A stretch of 64,000 bases of DNA. Source: Pseudoalteromonas aurantia 208. Lineage in GTDB: Bacteria; Pseudomonadota; Gammaproteobacteria; Enterobacterales; Alteromonadaceae. Location of the stretch: NCBI RefSeq assembly GCF_014858725.1, contig NZ_AQGV01000015.1, positions 930,001 through 994,000 on the forward strand. The letters are read 5' to 3'. Below the pieces are notes generated by a model, which saw only the letters and a program-made list of their open reading frames with translations, was not told where the DNA came from and ran no database searches. The stretch's first letter is position 1; every line of letters starts with the position of its first letter. The translations under genes and the position numbers were made by a program. Positions 1-8,557 of this stretch are shown here, one piece after another.

Positions 1-496
1 AATCGAAGATGTTAAATGCCCCAAGCGGGTCAATTGGTGAAAAAATCCGACCCAGACCAATCGTGATCGGCTGTCGACCAAGCGTGAGGCTGCTACGAGA
101 AAAGCGGCGTTGCCAGTAACTCCAATCAAGCTGTCCGAGCCATTGATGATGGCTGTGTTCATCTTGCCATGTCGCATCGAGTTTACGGTCAACAACTGGT
201 GACGGTGTGAACATGGATAATGCCGATTGATTATCCACGTAATCGAAATCAATTTGTGCATGATTTACCCACTCGCCTTGCAAAAGGTACGACTGCGATT
301 CTAATCGGACGAATTGATTGGAGCCAAGTGCAGCGCGGTCATGGCCATCAATGGCAACGATATTAGCTTCATACACGCCAGACCACATGGGTGCTGGCGT
401 GCTTTGTGATTCTAATAGCAGCTCAAAGTCATCTTCGAACGCGGTGCTGGTAACCTGCATTAATATGCAGGTACTGATGAGTGCTTTTTTTATCAC
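1..496 (-). CDS. Outer-membrane beta-barrel-like protein, 5' part only (runs off window)
   Basis: The reading frame starts at GTG 496-494 and is open to the window edge (165 codons seen). The GTG overlaps the stop of the ATPase gene at 493-495 (GTGA), which suggests translational coupling. The N-terminus MIKKALISTCILMQVTSTAF is a signal peptide. After it comes alternating, aromatic-rich sequence with segments such as LDWSYWQRRF and LTLGRQPITIGLG, typical of outer-membrane porin-like barrels. Its place behind a LolA-like protein, two FtsX permeases and a LolD-like ATPase suggests it is the outer-membrane part of that export route. This is inferred from context. The family cannot be named from this fragment. 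Confidence 0.6.
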   Translation of the reverse strand, partial: MIKKALISTCILMQVTSTAFEDDFELLLESQSTPAPMWSGVYEANIVAIDGHDRAALGSNQFVRLESQSYLLQGEWVNHAQIDFDYVDNQSALSMFTPSPVVDRKLDATWQDEHSHHQWLGQLDWSYWQRRFSRSSLTLGRQPITIGLGRIFSPIDPLGAFNIFD

Positions 497-1212
497 GATG
501 GGATTGCCGCCGGCGAATGTGTCGATGAGATATGTTGCAATTGTTCGTCACGGATGACTTTGCCATCTTGTAGATGAATAACGCGGTGTGCACGTTCGAT
601 AACACGGGGATCATGAGAGCTGAATATAAACGTGATCCCTTGCTTTTGGTTCAAGGACACCATGAGATCCAGTAAGCTTTCGGTGGCGCGTGAGTCTAGG
701 TTTGCTGTAGGTTCATCTGCAATGACTAACAAAGGCTTCGCTGCAATAGCGCGTGCAACGGCTACGCGCTGTTGTTGACCGCCACTGAGTTGGGCTGGGA
801 AGCGGTCTTTAAATTCACCTAACCCAACGGCTTCAAGCGTTTCTATGGCGCGTTGTTTTCTTTGCTTTTTATCGATACCAGAGAATTCCATTATCATTTC
901 AGTATTCTCCAAAGCAGTTAGGACAGGCATTAAGTTATATGCCTGAAATACAAAGCCAATTTTTTCTCGGCGGATGTCTGCCAATTTATTATTACTGAAT
1001 TTAGCAACCTCTTTGTTATCAAATTGATAGGTTCCATTTGTAGGCTGATCTAACATACCAATAATATTGAGCAGGGTGGATTTCCCTGAACCTGAAGGCC
1101 CTGCGATAACTGTGAATTCGCCTTGTTTAACCGTCAAATCTATCTCTTTGAGACAGTGAAAAGATTGGTGCTTGTCGGCAAAAACTTTATTAATTTTATT
1201 AAGAGTGATCAT
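493..1212 (-). CDS. ABC transporter ATPase, LolD/MacB type
   Basis: A 239-aa nucleotide-binding subunit. Walker A is GPSGSGKST near residues 38-46, the signature is LSGGQQQR and Walker B is LLVIADEP. The start MITLNKINKVF at 1212 is preferred over an upstream start at 1266 because it has a GGAAT ribosome-binding site and matches the family's usual start. It lies 10 bp after the second FtsX permease gene and overlaps the next gene. With the two permeases it should form a LolCDE- or MacB-like complex that uses ATP to drive extraction or export at the inner membrane rather than transport across it. The cargo is probably the lipophilic product of the upstream enzymes; that is inference. Confidence 0.9.
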   Translation of the reverse strand: MITLNKINKVFADKHQSFHCLKEIDLTVKQGEFTVIAGPSGSGKSTLLNIIGMLDQPTNGTYQFDNKEVAKFSNNKLADIRREKIGFVFQAYNLMPVLTALENTEMIMEFSGIDKKQRKQRAIETLEAVGLGEFKDRFPAQLSGGQQQRVAVARAIAAKPLLVIADEPTANLDSRATESLLDLMVSLNQKQGITFIFSSHDPRVIERAHRVIHLQDGKVIRDEQLQHISSTHSPAAIPS

Positions 1213-1222
1213 GATTATTCCT

Positions 1223-2479
1223 TTAGGCATCTTGGGTTGCAGCAAGCGGTGAACGGTGACCTGCACGGATCGCAGGGATCAAAGTAACAACAAGAGTAAG
1301 TAGAAAAACAAATAGAACGCTAAGTGATAGTTTGCTTGCGTCTAATATTGAGTAAAATTTGTCAGGTAATAATACCCCACCTGCTTCCATTGCAGTGCCA
1401 AAAACCTCTTTAAAGTCTAGACCTTGCGTTGCAAAGTGGTGATGTCCCCACAAACCTAAAGCAAGACCAAGCGTGAGAGAAAAAGCACTGAGATAAACCG
1501 CTTCTAGTAGCACAATTTTTGATACGGTACTGGGCCTTGAACCAAGTGCTATCATCATTGTGAATTCTTTTTTCCGTTTAAAAGTCGACATCAACACCGT
1601 ATTCAAGATACCAACCGCGACTACGACATAGACGATAAGCATCAGTAGGTACATACCAGCAGCATCGAGCGTGACGGCCGAATAGAGTTCGGGAGCGGCA
1701 GTTTGCCATGGTGATATGTTCACATGATTGAATGACGTTTGAAGTTGCGTGGTGGTGTGGGCTAAGCTTTCAGGTGTTTCTAGACTGTATAGACTAATTT
1801 GACTGACTTGATCTGGTACCCCTAACAGTGCTTGCAAAGTGTGTAGCGGGACCTCAGCCCAGAATGTATCGAGCTCATGTAAGCCGGTTTTGAAAATACC
1901 GGCTACCACAAATGCTGCGCGGGATAAATCGGCGCCACTGGCTGGTTTAGCTGTGATTGTGACTGTATCTCCAACACGTACTTCCAAGTTATTAGCCAAG
2001 GTTTCGCCTATGACAATGCCATCAAGGTGGTGGAACGTTTTACTTTGGGGGAACTCAGCGAGCGTTTTCCCTTTAGTGATGGCTCTTTGGTCAGCAATGG
2101 CTGACATTTTGACTTCTTTGGCAGGCTCTACACCAGAAATGGTTAATGCAACACCATGGCGGCCAGCTTGAATGAGTGCATCGACGCGTAATCGTGAAAC
2201 GGCAGTCAACTCTGGTTTATTTTGCCGTATTTGTTGAATTAACTGGTTTGGTTGAACGATTAAATGCTGTAATGATGGGTCATCACTAAAGGATTTATGC
2301 TGCACGATGATATGCCCTAAGCCCATGCGTACGCCAATATCAATCATGGCCTTATGGCCTCCATCAGAGAGGCCCATAAATAAAACCATCATGCTAAAAG
2401 CAAAAACAATGATAACCGACGTTAAGCATGAACGGCGTTTATTTCTAAGTAAGTTTCGTAATGCGAGCTTATGTATCAT
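1223..2479 (-). CDS. FtsX-like ABC permease (LolC/E or MacB-like)
   Basis: A 418-aa membrane protein with the FtsX/MacB layout. One transmembrane helix near residues 15-40 is followed by a long periplasmic domain (about 45-270) and three C-terminal helices near 280, 325 and 385. The motif RKKEFTMMIALGSRPSTV follows the second helix, as is typical of the family. The start codon overlaps the stop of the preceding permease gene by 4 nt (ATGA). It is one of two non-identical permeases paired with the LolD-like ATPase. It most likely works in moving a lipid-like molecule or a lipoprotein out of the inner membrane. Confidence 0.85.
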   Translation of the reverse strand: MIHKLALRNLLRNKRRSCLTSVIIVFAFSMMVLFMGLSDGGHKAMIDIGVRMGLGHIIVQHKSFSDDPSLQHLIVQPNQLIQQIRQNKPELTAVSRLRVDALIQAGRHGVALTISGVEPAKEVKMSAIADQRAITKGKTLAEFPQSKTFHHLDGIVIGETLANNLEVRVGDTVTITAKPASGADLSRAAFVVAGIFKTGLHELDTFWAEVPLHTLQALLGVPDQVSQISLYSLETPESLAHTTTQLQTSFNHVNISPWQTAAPELYSAVTLDAAGMYLLMLIVYVVVAVGILNTVLMSTFKRKKEFTMMIALGSRPSTVSKIVLLEAVYLSAFSLTLGLALGLWGHHHFATQGLDFKEVFGTAMEAGGVLLPDKFYSILDASKLSLSVLFVFLLTLVVTLIPAIRAGHRSPLAATQDA

Positions 2480-3885
2480 GAGCTTCTCATTCCTTGTGCT
2501 GGTATTAATTTTGCGGCAGACAAAGCAGGGTATAGCGCGGCGAGCAATGCGATGATGAACATGACAAATACAGGAGTGAATAAGTTATCTAATGTTAATT
2601 TTGCTTTAAGTGCGGTGGTCATACCCACACCCGCCAAGCTAAATTCACCAAATTGGCTAATATCCCAACCATACTGTTGTAAATAGCTACCCAGCGTAAT
2701 TCCCATGATAAGCCCAGCAATTGATGCGATAAGCGTAAGTAGTAAGGTTTCTATTGTCACCACCCACACAACATTACTGCCTTTTAGACCAAGCGCTTTG
2801 AGCAGGCACAGTTCTTTTTTGCGTTCCATCACACTGACCAGCATTGCATTCATTACTCCGACGCCAGCGATTAAGAAAATGATAAACACCAACGTGCCCA
2901 TGAGCGCTTGATTTGACTGGATCAAGGCCAGTATATCTGGGCGTAACTGTGACCAAGTTTGTACGGTTAATGGTTGCTTATGCTCTGCAATAACCGGAGT
3001 GAGGGCATTCTGTGTACGTGCCACTGTGGTTAAGTCATATGTTTTGATGGCAATTTCATGACTTTGTTTGGGCAGCTGCAACAGTTTTTGTAGGTCATTT
3101 AAATGAAATATAATTCGAGTTCGATCTATAAGATCAGTACCCTGACGACTGGTACCAGCTACTTCTAGCTGTAACGATTGTTGGGCTCCCATTGATGTTT
3201 CATACAATAACGTAACAACATCCCCTATATTGGCTTGTAAATTTCTTGCCAATTTCACACCTAAAATAACCTTTGGTGGCACATCCGGTAACGGTGCGAG
3301 TGTGTCAATCAGTTGATTGGTGTGTTGTTGAGTTGATGAGGTATTCGAAGATAAGCCATCTAATTCAGCAAATGCGGCAACGACAGCTTGTGCAGTTAAT
3401 TGTTCATCTAAGCGTAGTTGTGCATCGGTCAATGGACGACTTAATGGCCAAGGAGTCGGTTTGCTTAAAAATTCACCGCTGACCATTTGTTGTGCCAATG
3501 TTGTGACTAAACGCTCGTGCTGAGGTTCAACACCGAACAAACTAACACCCACAGATTTATCATTTTTACTGAGATAGCCAAAACTATATAATCTCGCCGC
3601 GACGGCAGAAATATCTTTACGGGCGCGCAAGACGTTGAGCAGCTCGGTGTCGTGAGAAATGGTTTGCTGTAATTGGCGTTTTGCTAAATAGTCCTGCTGG
3701 TGGATTTGTAGATGTCCGACCTGTCCTGCGGTAGTCCCAGTGACTAAATCATGACTTAATCCATCCATGATGGCTAAGGTGGTGATACAAAAGCCAATAC
3801 CTAAAGTGATCCCCAATGCGGTCACTGTACTACGTTTGCGGTTCCGTAGTAGATTTCGCCAAGCGAGTTTTATAAATAGTCTCAT
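2476..3885 (-). CDS. FtsX-like ABC permease (LolC/E or MacB-like)
   Basis: A 469-aa protein with the same four-helix FtsX layout as the next gene. It starts MRLFIKLAWRNLLRNRKRST, has a first helix near 20-42, a large periplasmic domain and helices near 330, 380 and 440. The motif ERKKELCLLKALGLKGSNV marks the FtsX domain. The periplasmic domain is longer than in the partner permease, so the two probably form an asymmetric heterodimer as LolC and LolE do. It follows the LolA-like gene by 9 bp. A general LolCE role is unlikely because it sits inside a biosynthetic operon; a dedicated exporter fits better. Confidence 0.85.
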   Translation of the reverse strand: MRLFIKLAWRNLLRNRKRSTVTALGITLGIGFCITTLAIMDGLSHDLVTGTTAGQVGHLQIHQQDYLAKRQLQQTISHDTELLNVLRARKDISAVAARLYSFGYLSKNDKSVGVSLFGVEPQHERLVTTLAQQMVSGEFLSKPTPWPLSRPLTDAQLRLDEQLTAQAVVAAFAELDGLSSNTSSTQQHTNQLIDTLAPLPDVPPKVILGVKLARNLQANIGDVVTLLYETSMGAQQSLQLEVAGTSRQGTDLIDRTRIIFHLNDLQKLLQLPKQSHEIAIKTYDLTTVARTQNALTPVIAEHKQPLTVQTWSQLRPDILALIQSNQALMGTLVFIIFLIAGVGVMNAMLVSVMERKKELCLLKALGLKGSNVVWVVTIETLLLTLIASIAGLIMGITLGSYLQQYGWDISQFGEFSLAGVGMTTALKAKLTLDNLFTPVFVMFIIALLAALYPALSAAKLIPAQGMRSS

Positions 3886-3894
3886 GTTTTGCCC

Positions 3895-4656
3895 TTATAA
3901 AAATGCTTGTTCTGAAAACTTACTTGCAGCGAGGTCAGTGTTAAATTTAATTTTTTGATAGTGCATACGGGTGAACTCTTGAGGTTTATCACTGACTCGC
4001 ATTTCCATCACGGTGGGTACCAACATGCCATCCATATTTTTTACTTCTGAATAGGTCAATGTGCGTTCTGGATGCTTGTCTTCTTTTCGTCGGTAATAGG
4101 TCACTTGTTCAGGAAAAACACGGTCATTGTCGATATATAGTCTGTATAGCACCTTTGCCCACACAACGGGCGCCGATGGCTGTGGAGTGAGTTCAATTAG
4201 GTGGTAGTTACGAGCGTCTTTTTGCCATGCTTCTTTTGCTTCATAGCTGTAGTGCCTTGCTAAATCAGTTTCGCGCATCAGATCGTCATTACTAAAATGG
4301 CTGCCCATCCAACTCGATGCCAACATTGAACTACTCATAATTGTCGTGCGTTTATTTCGAGGTTCAAAAAATGAAATACGGTCGTCGATTTTAAGCGTCA
4401 TATTGCCTCGCCATAATGCTGGCCCGAGCATGCGAACCATCACTTTTTGGGTATCGTTTCTATCGTCAGTAAGCACCAATAACGTAAAATCACGCTGGTA
4501 TTCGGCCTTATTAATATTCATTTTCAGAACAGATGCAGAGGTTTGAGCGCGTAAAATACGTTCAGCATTGTCTATCCAAAGACCTAACGGTAAATCTGTT
4601 TGTGCTTTACTGCCAAAAGAGGCAAAGCACATCAAGAAAAAAATGAGTTGTTTCAT
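3895..4656 (-). CDS. LolA-like periplasmic outer-membrane lipoprotein-sorting family protein
   Basis: A 253-aa protein with a signal peptide (MKQLIFFLMCFASFGSKAQ). The body matches the broad outer-membrane lipoprotein-sorting family (COG2834 type): repeated beta strands, the segments ISFFEPRNKRTTIMSS, SWMGSHFSNDDLMRETD and a late LVPTVMEMR strand. Members have a half-barrel that shields acyl chains. Next to FtsX permeases and a LolD-like ATPase it is probably the periplasmic carrier that takes a hydrophobic product from the inner membrane towards the outer membrane. The cargo is not shown by the sequence. Similar proteins occur near lipid and pigment pathways. Confidence 0.8.
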   Translation of the reverse strand: MKQLIFFLMCFASFGSKAQTDLPLGLWIDNAERILRAQTSASVLKMNINKAEYQRDFTLLVLTDDRNDTQKVMVRMLGPALWRGNMTLKIDDRISFFEPRNKRTTIMSSSMLASSWMGSHFSNDDLMRETDLARHYSYEAKEAWQKDARNYHLIELTPQPSAPVVWAKVLYRLYIDNDRVFPEQVTYYRRKEDKHPERTLTYSEVKNMDGMLVPTVMEMRVSDKPQEFTRMHYQKIKFNTDLAASKFSEQAFL

Positions 4657-4666
4657 AATGATCCTT

Positions 4667-5746
4667 TTAGTGTTGTTTTAATATGCGCGACAATGATGTG
4701 CGATATCTAAATTGAGACGTAAATTCGGGATTAGCTTCACTGGTGCCCACTCTGGCAATAAACAAAGGGAAGTATTGCGGACCTAAATTGTGATGCAGTG
4801 CTGCTTTCGCATCTGGGTGTTGCAGAAGTACACTCAGTGGGTGGACTGCTAACCCTTGCGCGGTCGCTTGTAACCACATCTCAATCATTTTTTGTCCGGC
4901 ACAGAGCCAATCATAAGTTGACTGTTGCGAATTTTGGTATAGGCAAATAATTTGTGTACTGTGTGCTGTTAGCTCCCCCAGTGTTTTTGCCATATGCTCA
5001 GCAAGTCCAAACTTTGCTAATAGCGTCATTGTGATAGGGTTGAGCAATACTTGATGAAAGCGCCGCTTAAATAATGACATTGGTCCCATCAATTGTTGAA
5101 TATTGAAGCCTCGGTCGCTATTCGGTGTCTTTGAGAAGTCGATAAATCGATATGTCTCTTTCCATGCATTGGCATGTTTGAAATCTTGACTGGCAAATTG
5201 ACTAACAAGCTCAGCCGTTTGTTGGTGTTTGCGAGTATCTAAGCTTAACCACCTAATGTTCGGGTTATGCCAAAGCTCGGTCGTTAATATGTGCTTCTGA
5301 GGCATTAATTTTGCACAACCACGTAGTGCGCCTCTGTGGGTATGTCGTTGTTCTAATAATGACTTTATGTGGTGAAATTTGGCTAAATCAGGCTGTGTTG
5401 GGTGATAGCTCAAATGTACTTCTAAGAGATAGCTGTGTTCACAGGCTGAAATATGAACGCCTTGCACTATTGGGCTCGATATCACACACTTAGCCCCCAA
5501 TGACTCTAGCAAATTGATTAATACCGTACTAAAGCCTGCCAAACTCATCCACATTTCGTTCTGTAACGCAGGAAGTGCATTAATCATGTTTTCACGGTTA
5601 AAGCCAATTTGAAGGCAGCCATCAAATGGTACACTTTGCGCGTACCATTGAACCTGCCAAGGCTGACAATTATGTGAAGAGGGCACGAGTTTTGCCAATT
5701 CCACACATTGTGCAACAAGATCAGCTAGCGGCTTGCAAGGTGTCAT
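4667..5746 (-). CDS. Nitroreductase-like flavoprotein, possibly PigM-like
   Basis: A 359-aa protein. The segment LAKLVPSSHNCQPWQVQWY (about 19-37) is the FMN-contacting N-terminal motif of the nitroreductase superfamily, in the larger Acg-like subgroup. The start at 5746 has an AGGAG about 10 bases upstream. An in-frame start at 5779 would add 11 residues. Either start overlaps the end of the aminotransferase-reductase gene. In prodiginine and tambjamine pathways an FMN enzyme of similar length (PigM) oxidises the bipyrrole alcohol to an aldehyde. A similar oxidation is the most natural role here, but the assignment to PigM rests on context and size, not on an alignment. Confidence 0.6.
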   Translation of the reverse strand: MTPCKPLADLVAQCVELAKLVPSSHNCQPWQVQWYAQSVPFDGCLQIGFNRENMINALPALQNEMWMSLAGFSTVLINLLESLGAKCVISSPIVQGVHISACEHSYLLEVHLSYHPTQPDLAKFHHIKSLLEQRHTHRGALRGCAKLMPQKHILTTELWHNPNIRWLSLDTRKHQQTAELVSQFASQDFKHANAWKETYRFIDFSKTPNSDRGFNIQQLMGPMSLFKRRFHQVLLNPITMTLLAKFGLAEHMAKTLGELTAHSTQIICLYQNSQQSTYDWLCAGQKMIEMWLQATAQGLAVHPLSVLLQHPDAKAALHHNLGPQYFPLFIARVGTSEANPEFTSQFRYRTSLSRILKQH

Positions 5747-8546
5747 TTTGCGGTTTCTCCTGATCGAGTTCAAAGCCATGAATAGCCGCTAAAGCTTGCA
5801 CTTGTTCTACCTGCGAGCAGGTCAGGGCGCCCATGCTGAAATGGCTAAATATACCGGCTAAACCAAGCAGCATTGTTTCGCCGCAACAAGCATATACTTG
5901 GCCTGATGGCAGTAACATGCCAGGCAAAGTGAAATGGGGATTATTAGGTAAATTAACGACTCCGCCGCGGATCAATTTAACATTGGGGCGGGTCAATATA
6001 ATGTCTTCAGGCACATCTTTTGGTACTGCGACATCACTTATTAATACTGGCTTATGTTGGGCAATATAGGCGGGGGTGAAAACTGCCGCTGGACTACTGG
6101 TATTACTGACAATGACATCGGCTGTTTGACATGTTTCAAATTGCTCACTAACAGTGATCAGCTGACGCGCGAGCAGCATACGTTGTAACGCTTTGACCAA
6201 GCTGCTCGGTGTCTCATTGCCTAAACGAGGTGATAACCAGTCTCGACATGCTTTTAGTAGCCTCCCTCCTTCTTGCTGCGTATCTACAGCTAAGTAGAGA
6301 TTTTCGCAAATAATATTGAGGGTTTTGTTAATGTTATTTGCACTGCCTGAGCGTGTTATTAGTAACAGAGATTGGCAATATTTCGCTAGAATAGCACTGT
6401 GTACTTGACCAATATTGCCTGCAGCGCCACATATTGCGATTGACGCATGTTCTAAATCAATACCATGACGTACTGCACTACTTAAAACAGTATTGATACT
6501 GGCGGCGACGGTAAGGGCATTGCCTGATGTTGCAGCAGGTGTATTGAACGTAAAGTCGCAGCAGTTGTTGGTAACAATTGAGGTATAGCCACCAAACCCA
6601 ACCAGTTTACATCCTTCTTCACGCGCTAATCTGTAGGCTTCATGGACTTGGCTACGAATGACTTTAGCTTGATTGAAGCGCCTATCGGCTTCAATACTTT
6701 CAGCATCCATCTGAATACCGAATAATACCAGTTCAATTTGCTTTCCGGTATTCGAGGTGACGCGTCTTCTAGCTAATATACTGGGAATGGTGACGGGTAG
6801 AATATGTTGATTGAGCTCTTCTTGCTCATATTCATCGAATACCTCCCAACCGGGGTCAATTTCGTTAAGGCTATTGAGATCAATTAGGTGACTAATAAAA
6901 GCGACTTTATCAATTCCTGCGCTGATGGGGTCATCACGCTGTGGATGATTCATGATTTTATTGCAAGGAGTAACGGCTACGTCGCTGTGAATTAAATGGG
7001 CCAACAAAGGGGCAATTTGATGGCTGCGAATTAAGTCAAAAGCGGTTCGAAATGCGCTAACCACGTTAGGGATTTGGGTAAGACAGAAGTAACCTGAAGG
7101 CTGCATTCTCAGTACTTTGCGTTTACCTAAAGATGGTAATACGCGAATGTGGTGTTTATGTAGCAAATAACCCGCTAAGGTCATGGAGAGCACATTTTCA
7201 CTGTCTAAATTAGCGATAGTGGCACTGGGGTGATTAGCTTGTGACGCCAGCTCTATTCCCAACATACACCCCCTGCCCCGAACATGTGCGATCATATCGG
7301 GATATTCCTTCGCAAGCGTTGAAAATGCACTTAAAAATGCGTCACCAATACGTTCCGCGTTGTGTTTAATATCATCCCGGTCAATCAGTGCTAATGTTTT
7401 TATTGCGACGGCGCTACTCAGGTCATCATCAGAAAATGTGGTACTGTGTAGCATACTGAACTCTTTATGATAACGACTCTTTTCGATGGCTATCGCCGAT
7501 ATTTTGCACAACCCACCCCCTAAAGATTTCGCCAAGGTTATGTAGTCATTTGGCGTGTTTAACCTCGAGCTTTCCAAAAATGAACCAGTGCGGCCTAACC
7601 CACATTGAATCTCATCGGCAATAATGGCGGTATCTGGGTAGTGAGTTTGAATATTTTGCAATAATGAGATATGTGCTGAGGATAGTGGCACGACACCACC
7701 TTCTCCTTGGATGGGCTCATAAATTAACGCCGCCAGTTGATTTATTGGTTTTTTCACGAGACGCACAGGTGAGAATTCAATATACCAATAGTGGCTTTGC
7801 CATGTATTTAACTTTTCAATAAACGCGTTGGTGTCGTTAATAAAAGTGGTATCAGTATTGTTTGATATAAAAGGCAAGCGCGCATCGCGATTATACGTTG
7901 TTGCTAGGCTCCCTCGAGTTTTCCCGTGAAACGCGCCCTTAAAGGCTGCCACTTTACTTGGCAAATTAAATGCAATTTGGTTTCTATATTCAATAGCAGA
8001 TTTAAGCTCATCCAGCGTTTCAATAGGCTCCTGCTCAAGTAACTGTTCGCATTCAGTGAAAAAGTCGCGATTGAGTAGTGTATGATTACTTGATAGTCGA
8101 ACGAGTAGCGTTCGCCAGTTCTCTGCACAGTCTTTTTGTGCGTTACTGAGCCGTTGGAAATATTCATATTGTGCATGCTTCAAGGCCGCCTCTACAGCCT
8201 CTGTTCCTGTATTTAGTAATATAATTTGATATTGCTTTTGTGTTTCGCTGTAGAGTTTATCAGCCAAAACAGCACGCAACTGACGAGCCATTGGGCGTTG
8301 TGCACCTTGCACCCACATTGGCCGTTCAGCACTAAGCAATTGTTGCATTGTTTGTACTAATTCAGGGTGATTGTGGCCCAATAACGTACTACCAAAGCCT
8401 CCTACTAAATCTAATACTTGATGTTGTTGGTCATCTTTTCTCCACGTGAGCATATCTCCTTTAGCTTGTGTAAACTCTACTAATAACCCGGCACTATCTA
8501 GCAGGTCTTCTCGGCTTAATACTTCTTGTCCTAATCGAATTTGCAT
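5721..8546 (-). CDS. Class III aminotransferase fused to an acyl-ACP-reductase-like domain
   Basis: A 941-aa two-domain enzyme. The start at 8546 has an AGGAAAA ribosome-binding site; the alternative at 8567 would overlap the previous gene. Residues about 25-490 are a class III PLP aminotransferase: LLNTGTEAVEAALK, ADEIQCGLGRTG with the PLP Asp, and the Schiff-base Lys in TLAKSLGGG (about 339). Residues about 590-930 resemble cyanobacterial acyl-ACP reductase: GFGGYTSIVTNN, TSGNALTVAASI, a Rossmann glycine motif CGAAGNIGQ (about 705-713) and a probable catalytic Cys in YACCGETM (about 885). Together they would reduce an acyl thioester to an aldehyde and transaminate it to an alkyl amine, as proposed for TamH and PigE. 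As I recall PigE, its aminotransferase is C-terminal, so the domain order here differs. Confidence 0.8.
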   Translation of the reverse strand: MQIRLGQEVLSREDLLDSAGLLVEFTQAKGDMLTWRKDDQQHQVLDLVGGFGSTLLGHNHPELVQTMQQLLSAERPMWVQGAQRPMARQLRAVLADKLYSETQKQYQIILLNTGTEAVEAALKHAQYEYFQRLSNAQKDCAENWRTLLVRLSSNHTLLNRDFFTECEQLLEQEPIETLDELKSAIEYRNQIAFNLPSKVAAFKGAFHGKTRGSLATTYNRDARLPFISNNTDTTFINDTNAFIEKLNTWQSHYWYIEFSPVRLVKKPINQLAALIYEPIQGEGGVVPLSSAHISLLQNIQTHYPDTAIIADEIQCGLGRTGSFLESSRLNTPNDYITLAKSLGGGLCKISAIAIEKSRYHKEFSMLHSTTFSDDDLSSAVAIKTLALIDRDDIKHNAERIGDAFLSAFSTLAKEYPDMIAHVRGRGCMLGIELASQANHPSATIANLDSENVLSMTLAGYLLHKHHIRVLPSLGKRKVLRMQPSGYFCLTQIPNVVSAFRTAFDLIRSHQIAPLLAHLIHSDVAVTPCNKIMNHPQRDDPISAGIDKVAFISHLIDLNSLNEIDPGWEVFDEYEQEELNQHILPVTIPSILARRRVTSNTGKQIELVLFGIQMDAESIEADRRFNQAKVIRSQVHEAYRLAREEGCKLVGFGGYTSIVTNNCCDFTFNTPAATSGNALTVAASINTVLSSAVRHGIDLEHASIAICGAAGNIGQVHSAILAKYCQSLLLITRSGSANNINKTLNIICENLYLAVDTQQEGGRLLKACRDWLSPRLGNETPSSLVKALQRMLLARQLITVSEQFETCQTADVIVSNTSSPAAVFTPAYIAQHKPVLISDVAVPKDVPEDIILTRPNVKLIRGGVVNLPNNPHFTLPGMLLPSGQVYACCGETMLLGLAGIFSHFSMGALTCSQVEQVQALAAIHGFELDQEKPQNDTLQAAS

Positions 8547-8557
8547 ATGTTGTTTTC

